Positions 30,570 to 41,500 of a DNA stretch of 64,000 nucleotides are shown here, piece by piece. The first letter of the stretch is position 1. Each line of letters begins with the position of its first letter. The position numbers and the translations under genes are program-made. The DNA is from Takakia lepidozioides (lineage: Eukaryota; Streptophyta; Takakiopsida; Takakiales; Takakiaceae). The stretch lies in assembly GCA_030704615.1 (NCBI GenBank), contig CM060731.1, forward strand, positions 64,458,756 to 64,522,755, in the 5' to 3' direction. The notes beneath the pieces were generated by a model. The model was given only the letters and a program-made list of their open reading frames with translations. It ran no database searches and had not been told where the DNA came from.

Positions 30570-32350
30570 TGAATTCAAAGATTGAAAAAGGTTTCTCAAC
30601 ACGAAACTCTTGTTTGTCAGTGAATTTATTCAAAACACTACCGTTTGAATACATATGGAGAGATATGAACTAAAGATTTGAAATACTTCGCCGTAACAAA
30701 AGAGTGTTTCAACACGAAACTCTTATCCGACTGTGGTTGTGTACAAAAACCTACATACTTTTGAAACAATATGGAGGGATACAAATTAAGGGATTTGAAC
30801 TCATTAAAAAAAACGTTTCTCAACACGAAACTCTTGTCTGACAGTGTTATGGTTTAAGAATCTGCTTGCTTTAGAACCAATATGGAGGGATATGAACTGC
30901 TAGTTTGGCGTAGCAAAAGAGTTTCTCAACACGAAACTCTTCTCTAACAATGTTTTTGTTCAAAAACCTGCATGCATTTAGAACAATAAGGAATAATATT
31001 AAGTGAGGGATTTAAACTATTTCGCCTTAACAAAAGAGTTTCTCAACACGAAACTTGCGTCTAACATTGTTTTGGTTCAAAAGCATGCACAAAAGAATGG
31101 ATCATTTTGAACCAATATGAGAGATATAAACGGAGGGATTTGACTCGCTTCGCCGTGACAAAAGAGTTGACCGAGGGAGTTGAACCAATATGGAGGGACA
31201 TGGATCGAGGGAGTTGAATTGCTTCACCTTAACGGAAGAATTTCTCAACACGAAACTCTTCCGTGACAGTGTTTTTGTTCAAAAACCTGCACGCTTTTGA
31301 ACCAATATGGACGGACATGGACCGAGGGAGTTGAATTGCTTCGCCATAACAAAAGAGTTTCTCAATACGAAACTATTCTCTGATAGTGTTTTTGTTCATT
31401 TAACCAATATGGAGGGACATGGACCGAGAGAGTTGAATTGTTTCGCCATAACAATAGAATTTCAACACGAAACTCTTCTCTAACAGTGTTTTAGTTCAAA
31501 AACCTACACATTTTTTAACCAATATAGAGGGACATGGACCGAGGGAGTTGAATTGCTCTGCCATAACAAAAGAGTTTCTCAACACGAAGCTCTTCTCTGA
31601 TAGTGTTTTTGTTCAAAAACCTTCAAGTTTTTTAACCAATATGGAGGGAGATGGACTCAAGGATTTGAGTTGCTTCGCCATAACAAAAGAGTTTCCCAAC
31701 ATGAAACTCTTCTCTAACAGTGTTTTTGTTCAAAACCTGCATGCTTTTGAACCAATATGAAATGATATGAAGTGAGGGATTTGAACTCTTTGTCGTGACA
31801 AAAGAGTTTATGAACACGAAACTCTAGGGTGACAGTGATTTTGTTCAAAAAAATTCCATGCTTTTGAAACAATATGGAGGGATATGAACTAAAGGATTTG
31901 AACTCCTTTGCTGTAGCACAAGAGTTTCTCAACATGAAATTCTTGTCTGAAAGGGGTTTTGTTCAAAAATCTACATTCTTTCCTCAACACGAAACTCTTG
32001 TCTGAAAGTGTTTTTGGAGGGATATGAACTGAGGGATTTGAACTGCTTGGTCATAACAAAAGAGTATTTTAACACGAAACTCTTGTCTGATAGTGTATTT
32101 GTTCAAAAACCAGCATGCTTTTGAGACAATATGGAGGGATATGAATCGAGGGAATTGAACTGCTTTACTGTAACAAAAGAGTTTATCAACAAGAAACTCA
32201 TGTATGACATTGTTCTTGTTCAAAAACTTGCATGCTGTTGAACCAATATTGAGAGATATCAACTGAGGGATTTGAATTGCTTCGTCGTAACAAAAGAGTT
32301 TTTCAACACGAAACTCTAGTCTGACAGTGTATCTGTTCAAAAACATGTGG
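30570..32350. repeat. Tandem array of ~16 units, ~110-120 bp, each with two hairpins
   Basis: Sixteen copies of the CAACACGAAACTCTT core occur at about 30600, 30707, 30818, 30928, 31047, 31245, 31365, 31466, 31582, 31697, 31813, 31930, 31990, 32075, 32197 and 32307. Each full unit contains AAGAGTTTC and GAAACTCTT, perfect inverse complements 7 bases apart. Then come a GACAGTG word, the palindrome TTTTTGTTCAAAAA, GAACCAATATGGAGGGA, and TTGAACTGCTTCGCCATAAC. Spacing is about 110-120 bp, with two shorter and one longer interval. No frame is kept, so this is a satellite-like array and not a coding repeat. Confidence 0.88.
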
Positions 32351-33100
32351 GATTTTCTCTGGGCATCTCAAGAATATGTTTCATATTTTTTCATGTTTGT
32401 GAGCATCATAACTGCACGATACCCAACCTCTCTTCAGGGATCAAAGTTTCACACTGCAAATGCATATCTCAATATGTAATTGTACTAGTTGTTAGGGGAG
32501 AGAGTTTCGCTTTGTAAAAATATACATGGTAGGGCCTTTAAAAATGACATATTCATCATTTCAATTACAGTGTGACTTCTTCTCAGGCTGGTTGGTACAA
32601 AGTTTCGCCGTGCGAAATTATCAATGGGCGATGATTTTAAATTTAAGGTCACCACCCGTTCTCATGCCTATTATGAAAAGGGCCTAGTATCGTATGAGCA
32701 CAACGTGAGAAAAAACCACGCTTATAGGGTAACATGTTCATTAGGTATAGGGGAGCATACTTGTTCTTTATGTGTTAGTTTTGCAAAATTATTAGTTTTG
32801 CCAAATCCGTTACGCTGTGGAAATTTCGTGGAAATTCGGGGAATATGCCCTTGTGCTCACATGAGCATGCTCACGCCCTACCTAACCTCGTCTTTACTGG
32901 AGGGAAAAGAATTAAAACCCGTCATATGCAAAGATAGAAACATAGAAACCAGCACGACGAAGGAGTCAAAGTGAAGCCTGCGAGTTCGCGAGGAAGCCAA
33001 TGGGAGGGGCAAGAGTCGGGCTCACTGCCTTGAACATGCAATTTATAAAACTAGTATAGGTATGTGTAAAAAAGAAAATATAGATGTAAATAATCATGTT
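32351..33100. other. Non-coding flank of the tandem array
   Basis: No gene supported. GCTCACATGAGCATGCTCACG near 32857 closely matches GCTCACGTGAGCATGCTCACG in the fold-back arm at about 29816, so fold-back-derived sequence lies on both sides of the tandem array. A 116-codon frame at 32624-32974 has no recognisable domain. Confidence 0.4.
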
Positions 33101-33104
33101 TTTT

Positions 33105-33311
33105 TAATTAAAGGGAAACACCTAGGAGTGACAGCTCACAAATCAGGCCCCTTAATCATGGTGACTCGAGGAGAAAATAACCTCTTTCACATAGTAACCT
33201 CGCATGGGACACCGCCCAAGGAAAGGGGGAGGAAAACACGAGGTAGCAGGCTGACCCTAGAACCATATGGGTGACACTCAGTGCACTATCCAACTGAGCT
33301 AGTGACTGTTG
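33105..33311 (-). mobile_element. tRNA-derived SINE-like copy A
   Basis: On minus the copy starts with GTCACTAGCTCAGTTGGATA, an almost perfect pol III A-box, followed by a weak B-box (GGTTCTAGGGTC). Its body shares GAAAGAGG-TTA, GGGGCCTGATTTGTGAG and TCCTAGGTGTTTCCC with copies B to D, and it ends in an A-rich tail (TTTAATTAAAAAAA). About 200 bp. Confidence 0.7.
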
Positions 33312-33331
33312 GTAATCATGTTGATTATCAC

Positions 33332-34150
33332 TTATTTCCCCTTGATTGGCACTTTCTTCTGCTTCTTATTGGGCCCAGAGCTAGGCATTGAGCCTGCCAA
33401 AATCTCAAGTCTTTTCTCAAACTCGTCGAGTGCTTGCAACTCTAACGCTGCAGTAGCTGAAGCAGGACTTAAAACTTTCATGGGGGGAGTTTCTTCACTG
33501 TGTGTAGAAGAAGAAGATGATGGAGTGATTAGCTCTGGGATATTGTACTGGAACAATGAGTAACGAGGTTTGGGTATGTCAGCCTTCTTAGCTGCAGGTG
33601 TTGGTTGGTTCGGTTGCGATTCCTTATACTGCTCACCGGTGGATGATGCAGATATAGAAGAGGTTGAGGATTCCATTGAGGGAGACCCGGGAGTGGCTCC
33701 AAATCGTAGTGACTTCTCATAGTGAAGCTGCTCTAATCGTATCTGCTTTCTCAATCGTTGGAAATGAGCCCGTTGGCTCTCAAGAGCTAGCAATTTTCTT
33801 ATCTGGATCTTCATTTCTTCTTTGAGTAATTCTCGCAGCCTCCAACTGTCAATCCTGGCCACTATCCTTTCATGCCTCTTCAGCAACTCTCCGAATTCGT
33901 AGTATTCATATGGATCATCGTTCCGTGAGGGCCGGACTGCTTTGAAAAAATCGTGACGATGACGAGGCCCCTCTTGCCATGGCTTCCACAGCTTGCTCAT
34001 CAACATTCCAGCATAGGTGCCAGCTTCCAATTCTTTCTTGGGTATGTAAGGAATGTCATCCTCCTCATCTTCAATCGGACCCTCCAACAACTTCTGTATA
34101 CTATGTTGTGGTATTGAATTCACCTCCACATGTGCTCCCAAATCCTCCAT
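33332..34150 (-). CDS. Protein of unknown function, 272 codons
   Basis: A long open frame in AT-rich DNA, flanked by SINE-like copies. Residues 1-30 are acidic (GPIEDEEDDIPYIPKKELE). Residues about 85-150 are strongly charged and helical (LLKRHERIVARIDSWRLREL, QRAHFQRLRKQIRLEQL), probably a coiled coil. The next 60 are serine-rich, and the end is a basic stretch, KKQKKVPIKGK, that could be a nuclear signal. I do not recognise the family. No introns are evident. It could be an exon of a larger gene, a retrocopy or a gag-like protein. The frame length and composition favour real coding over chance. Confidence 0.45.
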   Translation of the reverse strand: MEDLGAHVEVNSIPQHSIQKLLEGPIEDEEDDIPYIPKKELEAGTYAGMLMSKLWKPWQEGPRHRHDFFKAVRPSRNDDPYEYYEFGELLKRHERIVARIDSWRLRELLKEEMKIQIRKLLALESQRAHFQRLRKQIRLEQLHYEKSLRFGATPGSPSMESSTSSISASSTGEQYKESQPNQPTPAAKKADIPKPRYSLFQYNIPELITPSSSSSTHSEETPPMKVLSPASATAALELQALDEFEKRLEILAGSMPSSGPNKKQKKVPIKGK

Positions 34151-34329
34151 CCCTCTTCCAACAATGGTTGTATTTTCTATCTATATACTCAACTTTTTCT
34201 TGTCTAAATGTGTTGTTGTGCCATCTTGTCTGTCTAGATCTCTTGGGCCAAAAACAGCTCAATAGCATACTAGTTTCAATTATCTTGACTGGTTATGCAA
34301 CAAAATTTTCCATAGTTCTGCCAAATTAC

Positions 34330-34550
34330 ACTTGCGTTTAAAAAAAAATAAAAATAAAACCTAGGAGTGTCAGCCCACAATTCCGAGAGGCCCTTGAGGA
34401 GGGGAAAAAATTAACCCTCTTTCATTTATGGGCCATGAGACCTACAGGACGAACAACGCTCGGACCGCCATGAACAATCCACACACGGACGGGGCAGGGC
34501 AGTGGGTTTGAACTCCGAACCACCTAGAATTTGAGTTAATTCTCTGATTA
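34330..34550 (-). mobile_element. tRNA-derived SINE-like copy B
   Basis: On minus it carries the B-box GAGTTCAAACCCAC and a body with GAAAGAGGGTTAATTTTTTC, GGGCCTC then AATTGTGGGCTGACA, and CTCCTAGGTTT. The tail is A/T-rich (poly-T then AAAAATAAAA on plus). It is clearly related to copies A and D and diverged in the middle. Confidence 0.7.
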
Positions 34551-34559
34551 TATCATGTC

Positions 34560-36190
34560 CTTCTAAATGTCAGCAAGATTTACTTATTGTTAGTAGTTCT
34601 TCAAAACCATGACCTAGAAAAAGCCTCCTGAAACAGGATTTGGTAGACCAACATTTGATAAGTATCATTTTTAGCTGCGTATTCCGGAGCTACTTCTATA
34701 TCTTTTAAATCATATATGATCAAAATGAAAAGGGTTAAATGTATGCAAAAAAGAGTATCATCAAGACCAAGATGATAGTATGAATGAAATTTTACACAAA
34801 TAAATAATCAAACAATCAAGGTGAGATGGATATTGTTATGGTAGTAGACTCTAGTAGAAAGAAATACTCTAGCCAAACATTTCTGTTTTTTTCCCCCAAG
34901 GAAACACCAGCCCCATGAGCAATTGGGCTAACTTAGTTTAGGGAAAGCTCTTATATTATAATAGACGTTTTTTCTTAAAAAAAGGACTATGATTCCAACG
35001 GATTCAAGATCACAATATGATAACAAAATGAAAAAGACAAAAAAGGGGAGAACATTGCTAGATGAAGTCCTGGTGTAAGAATATCAGGGCAACATTGCAA
35101 CCGTTTCATTTATTGTATAGTATCTACATTATGAACCAGATTTATAATAATCCATAATATATGGATTTGTAAGATCCGGTATAGATATTGGTGAAGAAAT
35201 TTGGAGGTGATGAAATTGAAAATACTTTATGAGAGTTTTGAATGCTAAACTGTTTAAGAAAATAAAGGTAAGGTGAAGAAAATGAAAATTGAATAGTTAC
35301 CAGGACTCAGTCTATAGAGGAAAGAGAGTGTAATTCAAATATTGAGTCATATCGTGTATTACCAACAAATAGACAAATCTGCACTTAGATAAACCGGAAC
35401 CGTGGAGGCTTATATGGCAAGAAATCCTACTAATAAGAATATGATACAAATGAATCTGAGGCATTAAACACCAAAACATGATAATCTTGCTAAATGTAAT
35501 AATTGTGCATTATCCTCAATAGAACCTCCTTGCATTGTCTCCATTGAAGAACAAGACTAATGCCAATTTGATAAGCATATGTGATTGTCGAGAAAATAAA
35601 GCTAAAATTACATAAATTTGTAGAACATAAGGATGAAATCAAAAGACTTTTGTTATGACATTTTGTCATGGAAGTTCCAATTTCCATTGCAAAGGAAAAT
35701 GTGTGACCAGGCCAAGGTAGGGGATAACTCTAAGTAAGAATAAAGAGAATGATCAAGATGTCACCAAGTAAGAAATAAATAGTTAATTAAAAATAAATAA
35801 ATAAATAGCTGATATTATAATTGCTCATCAATTAAGAAAATACAATCCGGCATGGCGATGCTAGTGGACTTACATGTAGACATGAAAAGGATGCAACATG
35901 CAACCAATAATCCACACAAGGATTTGTAATAAAATCCCTAAAATTGGTGCTGGGTAATAAATGAATTGAGTCCATGTTATAAATATCACATTTCCACCAT
36001 GATGAAACTGGGCAGCCTTGAACCTAAGGGACGGTTAAAACTTGGCTTCACTAAGCAACCATTTTTTCGTAGAAATCGGATGATCGGCAAGAAAAGTTGA
36101 CAAAAATGATCAAGGGCTTAGAATTTTCCGATTAGCCCTTATCTTTTTAATACCTATATGGCGAGGACCGGAGCCCCGGCAGACTGCCAG
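34560..36190. other. AT-rich stretch without recognisable gene
   Basis: Strongly AT-rich, with no domain-bearing frame on either strand. A partial AAGGAAACACCAGC match to the SINE body is near 34898. Confidence 0.5.
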
Positions 36191-36215
36191 TCAAATCTCC
36201 TCCCGCATCAGGAAG

Positions 36216-36490
36216 GTGGGGAGCGCACCACACCTCCTGTTCCCTCCTCACCTCCCCATCTTCAGGACCCTGTTCCCAAATGTTATGCCATTTTTGCTCC
36301 CCTGTTCCCGCTCACGGATCTCTACTCCCCATAGTGGGACGGGAGCAAGGAGGGGAGTAGGGATCGGGAAAATAGGGAGCAAGCGCAATTCCATAGGGCG
36401 AGGAAGGGAGTGGGAACTTGGAACAGGGGAGCGGGACTGGGAACAAGGAGGGGAGCAGGGGAGCGGAGCGGGGATCTTGGACTTAGAATT
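36216..36490. repeat. Pyrimidine-rich/purine-rich inverted low-complexity block
   Basis: The first half (36216-36335) is rich in CTCCCC and TGTTCCC on plus; the second half (36340-36480) is rich in GGGGAG, GGGAGC and GGAACA, the inverse complements. The block can fold back imperfectly. No protein family is recognised in either strand. Confidence 0.6.
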
Positions 36491-36554
36491 ATTTTGGAGA
36501 TGAAAAATATGTCAACCAATTGCAAATGCATTTAGTAACATTCAATATGCTCAC

Positions 36555-36640
36555 CACAATTAAGGGGCCTGATTTGTGAGCAGTCGCTCCAAGGTGTTTC
36601 CCTTTCTTACTAAAAAAAAAAAAAAAACCTCTCTCTACCA
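36555..36640 (+). mobile_element. SINE-like copy C, 3' part with poly-A tail
   Basis: AAGGGGCCTGATTTGTGAGC, then AGTCGCTCCAAGGTGTTTCC, then TTTCTTACT and a run of 15 A. It matches the 3' end of copies A, B and D in the opposite orientation. The tRNA-like head is missing, as in 5'-truncated insertions. Confidence 0.7.
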
Positions 36641-36779
36641 CAGATCAAACCTCACACCTTATTAATACGATGCATCACATTCGGCCATCAAAGTACCAAC
36701 CAATACTTATCAATTCTTTGATCCCTTAATGCTTTAATCTACAATACAAACCGGCAAGTGTAAGTGGAGCAGGGAGAGT

Positions 36780-37550
36780 GGGGATTTTACAACGTGCCCT
36801 GCCGGAAGTTCGCCAGTACGGACATCCCCGGCAACCGTACCGGCAAGGCTCCCAAGCTTATATTCAACTCGTTGGGGAAGCGTAGTCTTCTCCTATCAAT
36901 ATATGAAACAAGGTAGTTTGTTTGTCTTGTTGTGTAGCGTTGAGATGTCCCAAACCGGGGCCAACCTTGCTTGGTATTGTTGGAAAGCCCTCCATGAGGA
37001 GGGGCGCACCAGCTTGGTCTCATGATTTTTGGACGTGAGGTGTGGGAGATGTCGCATTTCAAGTACTTTTGGTCGTTGGAAATCTGTGAAAACAACAAAG
37101 TGGGCTTTCTTGCAACAATGATTGGATTTACCAATATATGAAGCCTCCACAGAAGATATATCAATATATGACGCTTCGATACGAGACGCACTTGTACATA
37201 GGAAATTCCACTTGGAGTCCGCCTCTTGGACTTAGAAGACATTGGACATTTGGGCCAACAACCGACCCACTTGATTTCACAAAATTTGGACCTACGTGCC
37301 GAGAATTATAGAAATATGAACAATTTTGGTCCCTGAAAATTCAACTAAATTATAAAATTAAGTGTTGGATTGACATTGGAGGTCGCACTTGGGCCTCTAC
37401 ATGGAGAAGCACTTGAATGCATAGGAGATTGCGTTCAGTGGGCTTAGATGGGCCTTATTAGGAGATGCATTTGGACACCTAGGAAATTGCACTTGGTCTT
37501 AGATTTCAATTCTTCACACATGGGCCAACGGCACAGGCTATCCTAGTATA
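36780..37550. other. Possible LTR or repeat remnant
   Basis: Contains TATCAATATATGA (36894-36906 and 37161-37171), ACCAATATATGAAGCCTCC (near 37130) and three loose copies of a GAGA-GCACTTG-ACATAGGA-ATT-CACTTGG block (near 37182, 37405 and 37460). A 151-codon minus frame across it has no domain. Probably an old repeat; identity unknown. Confidence 0.3.
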
Positions 37551-37554
37551 TATT

Positions 37555-37745
37555 GAAGGAAACCTGGGAGCTACTGCTCACAATTCAGGCCCTTGAGAGG
37601 GAGAAAAACTAACCCCCTTTCAGATAAGCCATTCGGGGAAATGTCACCCCCACACCAACCGGTCACGAAACAAATCATACCCACAGGACAAAGTAGCAGG
37701 ATTTGAACCTACCCCGAACTCCGCTAGTCCTTAGGGCCTTCTTAA
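37555..37745 (-). mobile_element. tRNA-derived SINE-like copy D
   Basis: On minus, GGGTAGGTTCAAATCCTGCT gives a perfect pol III B-box. The body has GAAAGGGGGTTAGTTTTTCTC, GGGCCTGAATTGTGAGCAGT and AGCTCCCAGGTTTCC. An A-box is not clear. The tail is short. Confidence 0.7.
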
Positions 37746-37749
37746 GAGA

Positions 37750-38560
37750 GTTATATTATATGAAGGGGGATTAAAAATGTGTTGAAATAATTTTTTTTGC
37801 ATGGACATCGGAGTGCATTTTCTATTCACACAATTGGATGGATATGGCATCTATTCTCTCAGGATGGAATAGAAAGAATCTCTTGAGGTTTTGTCATGGA
37901 TGTGGTGAGCTAGCTTGCAGGGACCCACAAGGAGGGTGGTCAAAGGAATGGGAACAGAAGAGCGATACGTGATGGCTCAAGATTACATGGGATGACGGGG
38001 ATGGAGGTGTAGTGTAGGAGAATTACAGTGAGAGATCATCCTGTGGCACTTTCCAGTGTGATTTACGTGCATTGGAATAGGGTGATGGCTTTGCAACCTC
38101 ACTCCAGGATGTGTGAGAGGAGGAAGGCAGCAGTGTGTGTGGAGTCAGGGCTGTATTGGGTGTCTGACAAGGAGGCGGATTTCTAAACCTGACATGTTCA
38201 ATATGTGGTAGGTAGTAGTGTTCTCAGAGGCAGCACTTTTAGGTCGTGAGATTAGGGCTGTTGGGGCGGTCTAGGAGAGGGATTCTGAAGCTCAGTATTT
38301 GTGTGAATTGGGTCAGGGTTTTTTTTTGAAGAATATTGTTTGAAGGGAGGTCTTTGGCAAAGAGGATTGAGTCCACCGCATGGGCTGCGGCTCTTCTACT
38401 TTCAAGCGTTGCTATCTTTTTATGGGTCCTGTACTGGTAGTGTTCTACCACTCAGAGTGAAGATGGATGGGGGATAGGTGTCGTTTTCTTCCCTTTGGGC
38501 CTCCATCTTCTTCTACTTGTACTTTCTGTAGCTCCTCGATGTTGATGTTATAGACACAGA
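37750..38560. other. Upstream region of the ATG27/MRH-like gene
   Basis: No coding frame with a recognisable domain. The region just upstream of 38568 probably holds the promoter and 5'-UTR, but no TATA box or other element can be assigned with confidence. Confidence 0.4.
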
Positions 38561-38567
38561 CTGGAAA

Positions 38568-41500
38568 ATGGGTCTTCTTCGTGCAATTGCTGCTAGTTTT
38601 CTTACGTTTTGGTCATTAGCCAGCTCTGTCGGTGCTCAGTCTTGTACAGCAAGCACAGAGAATCCTCAATCTTGTTCGTGGGAGAAGGAGATGAATAGCA
38701 AGAGGTACAGTTTTGATCTTGGTGCCTCCATGAAAGGGTTCCCCCATGGACTCAGGAGCGAAGATGGGTATGAACTCTCCGTCACCATCAATTCCGCTGG
38801 CAATAAAGGAAAATGCAGTGGTTTGTAGACATGTACATCAATATTTCAAAAATTGTGCATCCTCTGTCTAAGTTGGAAGTAAACCTGGTTAACTCGCGAA
38901 GAGGGTAATTGGTACGCAGACGATACAGTAAGGGTTTTGTCTTTAGGGCTTTGAGGGAAAACGTATAACGAGTTGTGTGCACGAGTGAAACGGCCAGTCA
39001 GCAGATAGGCGGATTTTTATGGTCGCTCTGCAGTTGGCGAACTTCAATTGGCTTCAATATTGTTTAAATTTTTCTTTTCTGCTGTCTTCATTAATAAAGA
39101 TGATTCACAGCGTCAACAAAACTTCTTCAGCCCTTCCTGTGGATGAGTCTTTCACCTCATATGTCATTGCTTTGATCTCTCTCTATGAAGTCTCATCTAT
39201 TATCAAGGATGGCTTTGGTGCACATCTTCTCCTTCCATTTGCAGGATGGTGGCATTCCACAATCTGGAGCCCACAGGTAGAGGCCCTCTCAAGGTTTGTT
39301 GTGGGTCCATTAGGTCAACGAATCATTCCTCAAGCAGCCCTGATACCAAACTATGACATCTCTGTGCTAGTCCAGAGTAGGATTTCAATCAGTACACTTT
39401 GGGGTTGGGAAATGGCGGTTGGTCTGAACCTTTGTGTCTGACTTTGGGTTGATCTATGTGGAAGGTTTTACAAGGTATCTCAAATGGATGCAGACAGTGG
39501 ATCAGAGACCACTTACTGGTTTCAGGTGTGCTCTGGTTTATTTACTATCTATGTTCAGGCTTCAATAGGATTCTACCACAAAGGCACATCCTGCCGAGAT
39601 TGCAGTTATGATGCATGCTCTCCTTGTAATGATTGGTATGCTCGTTGTTACCTAGCTCTGCATTTCCACCAAAATGTTGAGACCTTAGCATCCAGAATTT
39701 TGTGGATTGTTTTTTTAGTTATTAGACGTAGGATGTTTTTGATTGTAGAAGCCTGAGGTTGGCTGGTCCTTGAAAGACACTTGTGTACTGACTTTGTTTG
39801 TCTTTCAGCTTTGTGAGCACATGAAATTCAATCATGATTCACCACTGTGCGATGATTGTGAGGTAAGAGGACAGACCTAACAAGCAGAAATTAGCATGCT
39901 AGACTGTCCAAGTGCGCACATTGTCATCACTGTTCATGTTTGCCTTACTCATCCCACCATTGGATCCGTTAAAATGGCACACTAGACCTCCAGATTTGTC
40001 TATGTATCTATGTCTATAGTATGTGAGGAGCCATAGTGATGTGAGCCCATGCAGGCATGTGGTGGGCCGGAGCATTGTGGTGAGACTTGCAGTGCGCTGC
40101 AAGCTGTCAAATTTCCAGGTATGCACTGGATTTGGGTCTAGTGTGCTCCCTCTTTTAAAGGTGTTTCTGAACATCTTTTTGAGAGAAAAGTCTCAACACT
40201 CTGGTTGTAGTTAGACACATTCCATTATCTCATCGTGTTTTTGTGTAGTTTGCATGAAGTATGATTTTGGCCTGGAAGCATGATCTTTCTAGCCAACTCC
40301 AGGTGAAAAGACGTTATATTCCCAAACAAGAGCTATCAACTCTGTAACACTTTTGGTCGAGTTAGGCGAGTCTTGAAGTTGTCGGTATTTCTGGGGAGCA
40401 GCAAAACAGACACAAAGTTCCTCATGCTCACTCACAAATGGATTACGGTCAATGACGTTCTGATGGTTGTTGGCTCTTTTAGGATATTCTGTCTGCGCTA
40501 CGCTTGGGTATCCTGGCAGTACTTCTTATTCTTTCATAGGTATGACTATGTTTTTTGCTTGATTGTTTTTGCAAGCACTTTATTAAAATCGTATATGTCT
40601 TGCATGCCTAGGAGTTAATGGAGAAAGATCCATAGAAGGCCCGTGTTGATTAGTTCCACCTGATATATTGAATTTGATTAGGAATGTCATTTATTGGAAG
40701 TTGTGTACTTAGTGTGTTGTATATTCCCTGAAGCTTAGAAGAGAGGACTTTGCACCACTGCCTTTTGTTTCTGGGAAATCACCTAGTTAAAAATTCTGCA
40801 GGTTCTTGTTGACCTGATACTCTATCTGTGACCCTGTACCAGAGGGAAGTATGGACGTTCTGTAGCTTGCTAGGACTTCTCATATGAAAATGGCCCACGG
40901 TGCTCCTTTTACAGCCGAGTAGATATTTTAATGTTGATCACTCGCCTAGTTGCAAGCAGCTTTGGTGACTGAAGGTTTGGGTCAATGTCAATGAGAAAGT
41001 AAATATTCGATAAATGATGACCAACTGTTTTGGAGTAATGTCTCTTTGCAGACCCAGAGAAGCCTGAGCAGGGCTTGCTTGTGAATATGTCATCGTGCAA
41101 TCAGAAGTCAAACTGCTCACTTGCCATCAGGGTCTTTTGCGACCGCAAAGGAGAAGAGGTGTGTTTCTTGACTGTGCAAGAAAGATTAGAAGTAGGTGTC
41201 CCAAGTTGCATGTCATCCAGAAAGAAAGTCACTCAGCCTGTATTTGACACTGGGTAACATCTGGTCTGCAGTTGCCAACTTCAGTGGCAAAGGAGCCTTA
41301 TGGAAGTTGTGATTTTGTAAGCATCTCCACCTCTCCTTGCATAAGCAGGCGTATTTCTAATGGTAGATATTGTTGTTTGCTTGTGGAAAGCTCATCATTG
41401 AAGCTGTGAGCATTGCTTTGGTAGATTCCGTTGCAGCAGACAGTAATTCAGGTGCTGTACAGAGATCATTGCAATTGTGGAAGGGACAGTCATGTGTGCA

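Noticed and set aside
30570-32350. CRISPR-like array
   Set aside because: Whole units of about 110-120 bp are repeated, not short repeats with unique spacers; there are no cas genes and the setting is plant nuclear DNA.
33286-33311. A functional tRNA gene on minus (A-box GCTCAGTTGGATA)
   Set aside because: No cloverleaf can be completed, the B-box is weak, and the segment continues into a body shared with three other SINE-like copies.
36787-37242. A 151-codon minus-strand frame as a gene
   Set aside because: It overlaps AT-rich repeat-like sequence, has no domain, and a second frame of 84 codons overlaps it.
39244-39277. A GATGGTGGCATTCC exon-like piece (AG before, GTAGAG after) in the ATG27-like gene
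   Set aside because: Including it breaks the phase and interrupts the GFYKVSQ continuity that direct joining of 38767 to 39465 gives.
39560-39650. A cysteine-rich plus-strand piece (GFYHKGTSCRDCSYDACSPC) as an exon
   Set aside because: Direct joining of 39525 to 39809 yields the expected TYWFQLCEHMKFNH continuity; the piece would interrupt it.
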